Assembly: GCA_030142905.1 (NCBI GenBank)
Contig: JASJOG010000085.1
Span: 1,363,999-1,427,998 of the forward strand
Origin: Heliopora coerulea
Taxonomy: Eukaryota > Cnidaria > Anthozoa > Scleralcyonacea > Helioporidae
DNA: 64,000 bases
Direction: 5' to 3'
The position numbers and the translations under genes were made by a program. Below the pieces are notes generated by a model. That model saw nothing but the letters and a program-made list of their open reading frames with translations. It did not search any database and had not been told where the DNA came from. Position 1 is the stretch's first letter; every line of letters begins with the position of its first letter. Positions 31,603 through 43,061 of the stretch are shown piece by piece.

Positions 31603-34600
31603 ATGTCATCCAAACACGGCGACAGACATAGATCACGGAGAAGTCGTTCAAGATCGCCGGATATTGGTCATAGAGAACGCAAGGACGGCCGAAGTAAGTC
31701 CAGCAGAGAGGAGAATGAAAGAGACAGACATAAAAAGAGGAGAAAAGATGGAGAAAGAAGTACAATGGAACGTGGTTCACCAAAGAGGAGAAGAGAGAGG
31801 CATGAGTAAAAAATGACTTATGTTACACTTGAGAAATGCGATGTTTTCATAAACTTATGAATCTTATGTATTCTTGTTTTGTTTTGGTTTTTTTACCACA
31901 TTAGAAAACAATATTCCCAAAGGAATTTAGAGGTACAGTAAGCAGTCCATTTGTTAGAGGGGAGCTTTGAAAAAACTGGAAAAACTTTATATCAAAAGAC
32001 CAACATATAAATCATTTCACTGTTTCAGTAGATCATCCATTCAACACTTTTGGATTATTTTGTGGTTGTGTTTACATTTGTAGAGATCAAGAGGTGATCA
32101 AGAAGATAGAAAGAAAAGAGGTGAAAGTAATTGTAAGTTTACAGAATTTATATATTGGATTGTACTGATAGATTTTGTTTGCTCAGATCTGTTGCAAGTT
32201 CTCCTTATCTTTGTGATACATTGTATACAAGTTTACCAGACACCAGATAGTACAGTAGTGTAGATTAGTGGTAGTAGCAAAGAAAATGGCACATTGAAAT
32301 ATTGTGCTAAAACAGACAGTACCATTGCTGATGGAGGTTTCAACTGGTCTGAAAACAACTGTAATGTTGTTTCTCTGTGTACAAGATGCAAACTCCTGTG
32401 AAAATTTTAAGGAAAAATGTAGGCATTTGACTCCTCTTTTCTACTGGAAAAAGAACTTACACAGGCATGGAATACTTTGGATTTGGTAAGAGACAGTACT
32501 GTCATACTGATTGTACAATAAGTAATAATAGTTTAATTATTTGTTTGCCTCTCAACTATCCCATGATGCATTTTAAAACTGCAAGGGGTCTGGCAACATA
32601 CCATTTTGAATGGGCTAATGATATGAATTTGTTAATGCACTTCATCTAATACTCTGTCATTAAAACATTGCAATTGCAATCACTGGTTGTGAAACCCCTA
32701 CAGCTTAATTGCATCAAGGTCCTATGTCTGCTTTTTCTTAGTATAACCTCCTTATAGCATAGTAACATTTCTATATTGCACTGTCATACTGCTTGTTTTA
32801 AAACCTTCATTAACTGTTTTCCAGTTAATGTTTTTAACAGTTTTATTCAACTTTTATCTGGTACTTATAAATATTTCTTTTGACAGCTGAAAGCAATGAG
32901 AGGTCCAGAAAACAAAGAGATGCTTTGTGAGTTTCATATTGCAAGATTTTGTCATAAAAATAAATTATTTCATTGTACAGGATATCAGGTTTCTACAGAT
33001 ATTGCTTCAAGATATTTTGTAATATCCTAAAACTACAGTAAAGTAAATTGTACAAAAGGATAATTCATGGTATTATGCCTTTTCATTATCTATTGCATCA
33101 CAGTAGGGCCTGAGTGCACATTTTGCTACTTACAATCAATAAACACAGGTATTATTTTTGTTATCCCCACAACAAAAATTCTGTTGTTGTGAAACCCTTG
33201 AAGCACTGCTGTGTCAAGATGGAGAAAGTCCACTTTCCAAATACAGTAAAATTTGCACAAAACCTTGACAAAACCTTTAATGCAGCTTTCTTTGGCTGGA
33301 ATTTGTTATTCAATGCATGCCACGTGGGAATATTAATTTTAATAATTTTTTTAAGTTTATGTCATACAATTTATTAGATACAGAAGTTTGTTGTACTGTT
33401 CCCAAATATTTTACAAAGCAATAAAAGTAATGTATTACATTTATTTTTAAATTTTACTGTGTGATTATTAAGTTGGATAATTATATATTTGGCCTGACAC
33501 AACAGTAAAATAATTCTTTATCTGCCTGGATAACATGTAACTATGGTGTTTTTGCTTTAGCTTAGGCAATTCAGAAGATAACCCGCCACAAACAAAAGAC
33601 CAACCTAACTTTGAACTTTCAGGAAAGCTGACAGAATATACAAACACATACAAGGTGCTCAAATTATATTTATTTTAAAGTAAAATGGGGCAAGGAGTTT
33701 TCAAGGGAACCCTCATGACTTTTGTAACACATGATAACTAAAAGACCTTAAAACAAACTTACCAGTAATATTAATACCATTCAAAACCTTTAAGGGGGCT
33801 CCCTATGGTTTTTGATTCTGTGTAGGCAAACATATTTTCATCAGTCGGTTTACTTGCATTATTAGGTTATTGCTAGAGAACTTTGGTGTTATCCATTCTT
33901 AAAATAATAAAATTTGGAATTGGACCAAAAAGAGGTAGACTAAGTGAAATAATAATTGGTTTTAACTGTGTTTTGAAACCAAGCAAAAGTATAGGAAGGT
34001 TTCTTAACCCTTTAATGATCAGCATCCTGTATACCGAGCAAGTGAAAGAACAAAGCAAAACAATGAAACAATGAACAAAAAAAAAATCAAATTCAACCTT
34101 TAAAGTGTTAAAGGTCTTACTGGCAATTCAAATGTAATTTATCTCATTAAGCCAGTATAGTTCTGAGCTGTTTAAGTGGGCTTCTTGAAATTTTTATGCA
34201 TTACATGTCACTACTTTTGAGGGGGGAAAAGTTAACTTTTGATTGTGACAAATAAAAGGAACTTATCCTTTCTGTGAACCATAAAGTAAAAAAAGTTGTT
34301 GCTAGTACAAAACGTTTCAGATGTAATGCATTTATTTTGGTACTTACAAGTAAGGTGGAAGTACTTTGTTTCTTTAAGGGAGTGGTGATAAAATATAACG
34401 AACCTCCAGAAGCACTTAAACCCAAAACAAGATGGCGACTTTATCCATTCAAGGGAGACCAAGCTCTCTGTAAGTAATCATGAGTTTTGAAATTGCAGCA
34501 CAATTGTGGAAATATTAGTAATTAAATTTAGCATAGTTATACAGGCACATGTCAACAGTGATCCAAGGTTTTAGTATTTTTTTAATTTACCTTCTGGCAA

Positions 34601-37600
34601 CCTACACTACATAATTGGTGAGAATTGATTGTGAAAGTTCAAGCATAAGGTTTTATTAATTTTTTGTTGAAAATGTATTAAAGATAAAGCCATTGATTTG
34701 CCTGCCAAAGAATATTTGCATGATTATTTAAATATTTCTGAGCAAACCCATTTAATTACTGAGAATCAACTGCACAACTGAAGTCATATAGGTTTTAATA
34801 AATGTGCAGCCACAATGCTGCACATAGTTCAACAATTTACTATTACTGTATCAGGATGCATATATCCAGTTTGTTTTGCTTTGTTACAGCAAATTTTTAA
34901 TGAATTGTTTGCAAACTTGATGCAAGTTGGTATCCTGATGTTTAGAATAACTGCAATGATCCCTGAAAAAACTTTCACACTGAGTTCTAATAGATAAATA
35001 CTAGGCTGTGCATAGTTGTCATCAATTGAAATCCATGTTCCAGGTTCAAAGTTGGATACAAAGACAAAACATTGTTATACTTCCTTCCATCTCTAATTTA
35101 TACCATCTATGATCTATTCTTTTGACCATGATTATTCCGATTGCTGAAGAAGCTATAGTGGTGAGAAAACAAGTTTGCTTTCATGATGCCAGCAGCTCAC
35201 ATAAATAACACTGAGCACACTGTTAATATAGCCCTGTGAAGATTCCTGTGTTGCTACTTAACAACCAAGGTTTCTGCTGGATTATCAGGATGTGGAGATC
35301 ATCCCAAGACATTGTGTGATATGGGTGTGTGCTTGACCTTTGGCCTCTGGTTTGTTCATTATGAACTGTGAAGATCATGCATCATATTTACAGTTTTATT
35401 AGCATCAAAAACATAATATGCCATCTGATCTTCACTCGAGTTACTGCATCAATAGTATGGCAGTACTGTAATGACAGGACAGATGTTGTCATATACATGT
35501 AAATACAGAACACTGCATCACCCGTGCTAAAATAGTTTTTGCTTTGAAATTGTTTACATCAGCCCAAAAAGGCTATGATATGGTCATGCCGCAGTAAATC
35601 TTGTATTTCATGGCTCAATCCAACCCACCACTGCAGTCAAATGTGACCAAAACAAAAAGGAAGTGATTAAAAGAAACAAAAAAAGTGGAATGGCCTGGAG
35701 GAACTTAGGAACCATAGAACCATATGGAACCATATGAACTGAATTCATGCTGTAGCTCCCCCTAGAATCGTTTAATATAATTTTGGATATACATATACAG
35801 TATCCCATTTATTACCTGTACATGTCCTTTCATTTTATCCATAAAAGAAAGAGAAAAAACTGACCATTAAAAAAATGCAAGTAACTACACTTCTAAGAAA
35901 GCTGACTTTTCTTTCAGCTGTTCTCTATATTCATCGCCAAAGTGCCTACCTAATTGGAAGGCAAAGACATGTGAGTATTTTCCTTTTAGTGCTTTTATTT
36001 TGTTACAGGCTAGCTCTTTGTTCTCTTAATTGAAAATTTCTTTTATTCTACTTGTGTTGTGGGTTTTCAAGAATTTTGTTCAACTGAATTCTGAAACTTC
36101 CCAGTCTAAGAACTAAAAATTGGTGACTATAATGCACTGGTGGTCAAAAAGAACTGCTCAAGCTCCATTTCTTGGGTAATGAAAGGTTGCAGCAAGAGTT
36201 TTTGCTCACTCCTATGGCAAATTAGCCAATTTCAGATAATTTTAATGTGTCTCCCATAATTTCTGATAGAGCTCCAGTCATTTTAAGGAATTTTTTTATG
36301 GAAAAGTAAAGATGTATTCCTGGTTCCCCAGGAGATTACTTTTAATTATTGGTAAAACAAGAATTTAAACAACATACAAAATCATTGGTCTAAGGCCAAG
36401 GATCAGCCTTGAAAATGGGGGGAAATTTACTCATAACAGGAGAGTGAGGAGACTGCAGATCAAGTGGGCTGTAGCCAAAGTGTCAGCAATATTTTGAAGA
36501 AGCCAAGACTTATTGGAAGTGTTAAAGATATAAAGATCCTGGACGTAATATTTCAAGTACGAGTTGGTATTCTTCCTCCGATTTCTAGATACCGAGAAAC
36601 GAGTTGAAAAACGAGGCGAAGCCGAGTTTTTTAGCGAGTTTCTCGGTATCTAGAAATCGGAGGAAGAACACTAAACGAGTGTTTGAAATTACTTCTGAAA
36701 TGAACCAGTATTTTAGGCGAAAATTCAGCCGAAAGTTGGAAAAATTCAGCAGTAATCTTCCTCCGATTTCTAAATACTGATTAATTATGTATTTCTTTTG
36801 TTTTTTCTTCGTGAATTATTAATGAGTTTGAGAAAAAAGAAGGAAAACTACAAAGAGAGAGGACAGAATCATGGTGAGAAAAGCATGTTCAATCGCTCTA
36901 AGACTGCACCGGAAAATTAAGCAGAGATGCAGATTGAACATGGTGGGAGTGTCTCTACTTCCATTAACCGACGAAGACTTAGAGAGGCTGGTCCCAACGG
37001 CCACAAACCAAGTTACTATCTGCACCACAAGTGAGCAGTTCTTTTTGACCGCCAGTGTATTATAGTTTTACAATTATTTTTCCTCAATACCATGCTGGTA
37101 CTTTATTTATGTAGTGAGCTTGCTTGCGACTGCAAACATTGGGTTGTTTCTCTTTTTATTATAGATTGTTGACCTTGCTGTTGACCATCCTTCATGCTCT
37201 AAGCAACATGCAGTCCTACAGTATCGCTTGGTCAGTTATGAAAGGTCTGATGGTTCTGCAGGACGGAAAGTCAAGTAAGAATGTGAAATAAATTATAAAG
37301 TAAAGTTCTTTCCTGCTCCGTTTTTTTTCTTAAAGACTTTTTGAAAAAGGGTGCATTATGCAAGTATTAAAGGGCCAATAGTTCAGCTGGAGTCAATTGA
37401 GGCTTAACACATTAGCAGATCCAGATGGACTCCATGCACGGGTTAATGAAGTCACCCGATGTTTTAAGGTTGAACTACAAGTACAAAGCCACGAGCCTCC
37501 TAATTTGTTGTTCTGTTCATCTTAATTTCCGGAATTTTATTAAATACAGTTACTGTATGGTTCAAATTAAACAGGTCCGTTTTGGCAGAACTAAATAATA

Positions 37601-38474
37601 TTGAACAGGAGCTAGTGTGTACAAGCGGGGCAAAGGAGGGGCAAAATCAAAATCTTTTCTTTCTTCAGCCGAAATATTTCGGAACAAGTGCAATTTTTAG
37701 GGGGAAAAAGTAGTATGAAAATATGTAAGAAATTGAACACGAGCTTGATTCTTTTACAGACCTTACATTATCGACCTCGAATCAGCAAATGGGACATTTT
37801 TAAATAATCAAAAAATAGAAGCAAGAAGATATTATGAACTTAAAGAGAAGGTAAGAAATGGGAGGGTTTGGTTTGATTTTAGACATTATATGATTGACCT
37901 CTATACAATGCTACTGGATACAATATATCCAGCTTTCGGACTTACACAGGTAGCTGAAGGCGAAATGGATCATCAAGTTGCTATGGTTTGGTTACTACAT
38001 GCCAGTCTTTTAGATTGTAGTAAATATGATGTTGTGAAAAACTGGTTGATTTTATTAAAAGCGTGCCCTTCAGAAGGAAGCCGTGGTTGAGCGATGATTT
38101 GCCTTTTGCGATTGCTTCGCCGTTCAAAAAACGGAATTGTTGCCCGTTTTGGGAGAATTTATTCCAACGACCCACAAAATATACTGTAACAGTATTTCTG
38201 AACTAGTACTAACATAATTCGTGGTTTTTTACTCAATTTACTGTCGTACACTGTGACTCTGCAATTAACACTTAAAATTCAAAGTTGACCCTCAACTGGA
38301 AAAATATTGCTCCGGTTCCTCTTTGTATATTAACGTATGTTCTGGGTCTTGTTCTAGGATGTTCTTAAATTTGGGTTTAGTTCGAGAGAATACGTTCTAC
38401 TTCATGAGAAAACAAAAGAATCCGTTGTCGAGGATGACGTTTCCCATGAGCAACCACGTGAAGAATCGAATTAA
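31603..38474 (+). CDS. SNIP1: SNIP1 orthologue (FHA-domain nuclear protein)
   Basis: Nine exons: 31603-31805, 32086-32132, 32887-32926, 33561-33654, 34379-34469, 35918-35970, 37165-37274, 37760-37850, 38358-38474. These sum to 846 bp, 281 residues, with all phases consistent. The N-terminus is Arg/Ser/Glu-rich (MSSKHGDRHRSRRSRSRS). Then comes the linker PNFELSGKLTEYTNTYK-GVVIKY, followed by a C-terminal FHA domain with LIGRQRH, DHPSCSKQHAVLQYR and ANGTFLNN. SNIP1 is a nuclear FHA protein of the spliceosome-associated RES-type complex that in vertebrates also affects SMAD/CBP and microRNA processing. One change stands out: the usual Gly before Ser-x-Asn-Gly-Thr is Glu here (DLESANGTF). The exon 1 donor (ATGA|GTAAAA) and exon 2 acceptor are the least certain junctions. 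Confidence 0.92.
36135..37058 (+). mobile_element. Tc1/mariner relic in SNIP1 intron 6
   Basis: The inverted ends CACTGGTGGTCAAAAAGAAC and the complement of the right end (37032-37058) match over 26 bp with one mismatch; TA follows on the right. Between them, at about 36450-36530, is a helix-turn-helix remnant (VGCSQSVSNILKKPRL) like that of the element at 61417. A palindromic MITE is nested at 36544-36692. No intact transposase. Confidence 0.75.
36544..36692. mobile_element. Palindromic MITE nested in the Tc1 relic
   Basis: Inner arms 36572-36600 and 36638-36666 are near-perfect complements (CTTCCTCCGATTTCTAGATA and partner). Weaker complementarity extends out to 36544 and 36692. The centre has GAGGCGAAGCCGAG. 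Confidence 0.65.
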
Positions 38475-39169
38475 GTTGATCACGATGGAATGCAAAAGCT
38501 GCGTTTAAGCTTGCACGAAGATTAAATGGGCCCAAATTACCTGTATAAACTTATGTTCTGTGACATGGGAGTTAGATGCCGGAGTCTGAATTGAAAACAG
38601 CTAAAATGTTTCAAACTGAAAGAAGAGAAGATGGATTTAACGAAGTGATGTATTGGAACTGCCATTATGAATAAGTCATACGAACTAGTCATGATTGCCG
38701 GACCTACGTGGCAATCTTGAATCTTTTCGCCATCCAATTTTCGCGAAATTAGTTAGCAATGCCTCTACATCTCGACAATCTCTTGGTTTGTTTCGGGATT
38801 GGACTTGCTAAGGTTTTTATTTGTACGAAAACGTGTAGCGAGTGAAAAAGATGTTGGAAACATGATTCTTAAACGAATTAAAGATCTTAAATACCACTGT
38901 ATCTCAGTTACAGGTGAGAGTGACTATTGAATCCCTAAATAACACTTCCTCGTTCAGCTTCCCAACAAAAGGACCCATAAATGACGCTATCATTTTGGGA
39001 ACACCGTTTGGGGGTCCTTCAACAGTACATTTATGCATCACTGACCTATATTTAACAAATACAAAATTGCTTGAGGGTCTGTGCTGTGATAGAAACATGA
39101 ATGACGTCGTTTCAACCTGAAAAATACCTAGTGAAAACACGAGGCGTAGCCCAGTGTTTTCTGTCGTGA
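38475..39169. other. Intergenic, nothing recognised
   Basis: Downstream flank of SNIP1. A minus frame at 38904-39257 largely overlaps the LINE fragment and is not convincing. Confidence 0.35.
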
Positions 39170-39586
39170 ATGTCTGTAAAAGACATTCACGCAATCGAAA
39201 ATGTACAGAGAAGAGCGTCACGTATCGCACTAGGTCAAAGAAGACAAGAGATGGCATACGAAGACAGATGTAAAATACTTAAATGGAACCCCTTGGAACT
39301 TAGAAGGGAATACCTCTCTCTGGTTGAAGGCTACAAGATTGTATTCAAGATGAACGGTTTAGACTTCAGCGATTACTTTGAATTTTGCAGAAGTACCAAA
39401 ACGAGAGCCAATCACCAATTTAAAATACAAACCAAATTAGCTAAAACAAATCCCTACAAGTACTTATTTTTTGTAAGAATAGTTAAACCTTGGAACGATC
39501 TACCCAATAACGTAGTAAATGGCCCTGATGGACCAAACATAAATAAGTTCAAAAGGAGGTTAAAGAAACACATAAACATTTATTGA
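39170..39586 (+). pseudogene. Non-LTR retrotransposon RT C-terminus (5'-truncated LINE)
   Basis: 138 codons with the typical end of LINE ORF2 in the CR1/Jockey-like group: IHAIENVQRRASRIALGQRR, YEDRCKILKWNPLELRREYL, LVEGYKIVFKMNGLDFSDYF, TRANHQFK, and WNDLPNNVVN before FKRRLKKHINIY. It is open to its natural stop. The upstream RT domain is missing, as expected for 5'-truncated reverse transcription. Confidence 0.75.
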
Positions 39587-39599
39587 ACTTAAATTAGCA

Positions 39600-40704
39600 G
39601 TCTGTAAATATCATTTTTATATCAAGTAGTTTTCGTTCATTTATTTGATCTATTTTATATATATATTCTTTTAATTATAGGGGACTTGTATATATAGGGA
39701 TAACCTCAAAGTCCACCTTTTCTAATATCAATTTGGTGTATTTGAAAATAAGTATTATTACATATACATATACATATACCTACACATACATACATACACC
39801 AGTGGCATAGTCATAAAATCTTAGATACGGAAACGCTGTGCATACTGATTTATCGCAGAGTTTGACGCGAAAAATACTGACCGTGTCCGTGACACGATCA
39901 CGAGCTGCTCGCTCGTTACGAGTCGAATTGAGCTCACTTTATAATAAACTCACTACCCAAATTTCGAATAAAATGAAAGTAACGAAGCAGAAGATAACGT
40001 AAAGAAATGTTATAATATCGACTAAACACCTAATTGGCTGAACGGACTCCCTGTCACTCCCGCGATATCTGAGCGATAGTCAACTTACGTTTGATTGGCT
40101 TAGCATAAAGCACTTTAGCTCGCGCAAAATCTGTGCGTCGCTACAGTGAGTATTGTTTAACAAAATTTCCTTAAAAGTGACAACGCAGACAATATTTTCC
40201 ATTACGCGTGTTTCTTCGCAAGGCCGGACAGAAAATATTGCCCAATAATTGCAATATCGCGACGCGATAAAAAAAATACAGAAACGGAGCCGAAACCGAG
40301 ACTCGTTCTACCACAGGTAGCCGGAGTAACAAAGGCGTTGGCGAATAATATAACTTTATGCAATTCGGGTCATGAAATGGTTCATTTCGTGTACTAGCAC
40401 GTTATCAAAGTACTTTACTTTAGTTTGTCAATTGCCAATTCATTTGAAGGGAACTGTAGTGATTTTCTGAAATGTGCAATATCTTCAATTCATATATTTA
40501 TACATCACCCGCGCGACTTTTACACCAAGTGGAAATCGACCTTTAAGCGACCCTTGCGACAGTCTGGATTCGCGCCTGGAACGATATACTATTTTACCTC
40601 TCATCATGTGACACCTCTTTGAACGCTCTGAAAGTAAGCACGAAGGCATGCTATTATCTTATCCGCTCACGTAAAGTAAACAGGCAGCAGAACCTCGCGT
40701 ACAA
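39600..40704. other. Intergenic, nothing recognised
   Basis: Contains short (TA)n and (CATA)n simple repeats near 39655-39795. No coding sequence recognised up to the P450 start. Confidence 0.4.
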
Positions 40705-42141
40705 ATGTCTCCTTTTTTTTGGGTTTTTGGCCTACTTGGGTTTATTTTGAGTTTCGCTTCTTTGCTGTTTTTATGTGGATGTATTTATCTAATTCATATT
40801 CACAACGAATACTCGCACATACCAGGCCCACGCCGATCGAGTTTCTTCCTGGGTAATGTTCCAGAGATTAAAAGGTATCTGAAAGAAGATAAGCTACTGT
40901 ACGATTACTATCTCGACTTGTATCATAAATATGGACCGCTTTTCGTCATATTCGTTGTTCATCGACCAATGGTTTTGGTGACTGATCCACTTTACATTAA
41001 AAAGGTTATTATTGACTGGGATGAGTACGTCCCACGGGATCAAAGTTAGGCTAGTAAGATTCAATATATATACGGCGATCGAGCTTTGGGTTATGGGTTG
41101 ACAACAAACGTCGACAGACATTCGTGGTTTCGAAGACGCCAGATGCTCAATCCAGCGTACCACAGGAAGAACCTGAAGAACCTGATGACTCCATTTAACG
41201 AAGTATGCGACAGATTATGCGATAGGCTGACCGATTGCGCCACGAAAAGTGAAGAAATCAGCATGTTAGATGAGCTGCATTGCACGACCATAGACATAAT
41301 CGGTCAGGTAGCTTTCAGCCTTGATCTCGGATCAATTGGAGACCCAAGTTCCCCTTTCTGCACTGCTGTAAATCACCTTTTCCAGGCAATGAAAGATACC
41401 TTCAAAAGCCTTTTTCCGTTCTGGTTGTTACAAATATACCGGTGGAGAGTGCTCCAGTCCGCAATTCAACAAACTCAAATCGCCGCAATAAGGTTCCTGA
41501 GGGATTTTTCAAGAAAGTGCATTTCCGAAAGAATAATGAAGGTGAAGGACGGGGATGACGTTCCGAATGATATATTGTCATATATTGTAAAATGTGCCGA
41601 GAAAGATGAAACATTGACTTTGGAAGACCTTGTGCATGAGATGGTGTTAATTTTTATTGCCGGCCACGAAACCACTGGTAACTCACTGGCTTTTACGTTG
41701 TTCGAAGTGATTAGTAATGAGGACATCGAGAAAAAAATTCTGCGGGAGGTGGAAGAAGTGATTGGTGATAAGGAAAGAGTTGATGTCGAAGACTTGCCAA
41801 AGTTAAAATACGTTGAGCAGTGTTTGATGGAGAGTTTACGTAAATTTATGATCGTTCCCGGGCCACTACGGACTTTGACCAAAGAAGTTATCCTTGGAGG
41901 CTATAAGATACCAGCTGGTTGCATCATACAAGCTAATAAATATGCGATGAATCGTAGTCTAGACTTTTGGAAAGACCCCGATGTTTTCGATCCCACTCGC
42001 TTTGAATCAACCGAGGACATTCCTCACTTTCGGTATACCTTCTTTCCGTTCTCCCTGGGTCCCATAAATTGTATCGGCCAAACGTTCGCCATGTTTGAAA
42101 TGAAGGTTCTATATTATCTAAAATATGAAAGCCTGACATAA
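40705..42141 (+). pseudogene. Cytochrome P450 (CYP46-like), intronless and broken
   Basis: One uninterrupted exon-like stretch of 479 codons including two stops. N-terminal membrane anchor (residues 5-33), then HIPGPRRSSFFLGNVPEI. A TAG at codon 115 (41047-41049) breaks the frame after YVPRDQS; the same frame continues in IQYIYGDRALGYGL. I-helix AGHETTG, K-helix ExxR (ESLR), and heme loop FSLGPINCIGQTFAMFE follow. The usual Arg two before the heme Cys is Ile. The protein stops shortly after the heme loop, without the last roughly 30-40 residues, where a LINE fragment begins. Lack of introns fits a retrocopy or naturally intronless gene. CYP46 enzymes hydroxylate sterols; assignment to CYP46 is by overall resemblance. 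Confidence 0.85.
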
Positions 42142-42189
42142 AGGAAAAGTCGATTCAACAATATTTATAAATATATTTATAAAATTCAT

Positions 42190-42600
42190 TAGAGAAACGT
42201 GCTCCATGACGGAGGAGCAGAGTGGGAGATTGGAACGTACAGAGATGAGGATGGTGAGATGGATGTGGTGTATCGCTGAGGGATAGAGTGCAGAGTGCAG
42301 AGCTGAGGGAAAGAATGGGGATTGAGTCAGTGCCTGACGCCGTGAAACGGAATAGGTTAAGATGGTTGGGACATGTGCTGCGGAAGGATGATGATGATTG
42401 GGTGAAAAAGATCATGTCCCTAGAGGTGGAAGGTAAGAGAGGACGGGGAAGGCCGAGGATGACATGGAGCCAGGTAGTGGAAAGGGACATAAGAGAGTGC
42501 AGGTTGAAAAGGGAAGATGCGAAGGAGAAGAAGAAGTGGAGGAGGCTGCTGTGTAGAGCCGCCGGTCAACCACTGCGTAAGCAGGGAAAACGGCCGTAAA
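42190..42600 (+). pseudogene. RTE/L2-type LINE 3' fragment
   Basis: Contains the recurrent LINE ending QSGRLERTEMRMVRWM, a frame slip near 42270-42285, then RDRVQSAELRERMGIESV, NRLRWLGHVLRKDDDDWV and KRGRGRPRMTWSQVVERDI. It runs to TAA at 42598. It abuts the 3' end of the P450 pseudogene, so its insertion may have removed the P450 C-terminus. Confidence 0.8.
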
Positions 42601-42921
42601 ACGACTGATGTTTTTTAGTTTTAGTCCACCCAATATTTCAAACAAAGCTAGCATCTATTATTGTAATCAAACTTAGACATGCTGAAACACGTTGTTTCTT
42701 TCTTTTGTTGTTTACAATTCAGGCTGACATGCTAATTTACTACATTAAAAACATGTGTTGTATATGCACTGCACTTATAAACGACAAATTTAATGGTAAA
42801 AATAAAATTCTACTGTATAAATAGCAGTCCAAATGTTTCCATGTTATTTTTCTTTGTAAAGAAAAGAACTAGAGGTCAATTTTGACAGCAATGAAATGCA
42901 GCTACACAGTATAGTTATAAG

Positions 42922-43061
42922 TAATAGCATGACAAGAGGGAAATTAGTGATTAAATGCCCCGAAGGCGAGGGTGGTTTGTGGAAAGCCCGAGGGAATTTC
43001 ACAAACCTCCCGAGCCCGAGGGGGCATTTGATCACTAATTTCTCGACATGTCATGCTATTA
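42922..43061. mobile_element. Palindromic MITE-like element
   Basis: Arms of about 40 bp: TAATAGCATGACAAGAGGGA then AATTAGTGATTAAATGCCCC at left, complement at right with few mismatches. The interior is CCCGAGGG-rich. Nearby (43421-43492) GCGGGCGAATTATA recurs in both orientations. Confidence 0.65.
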
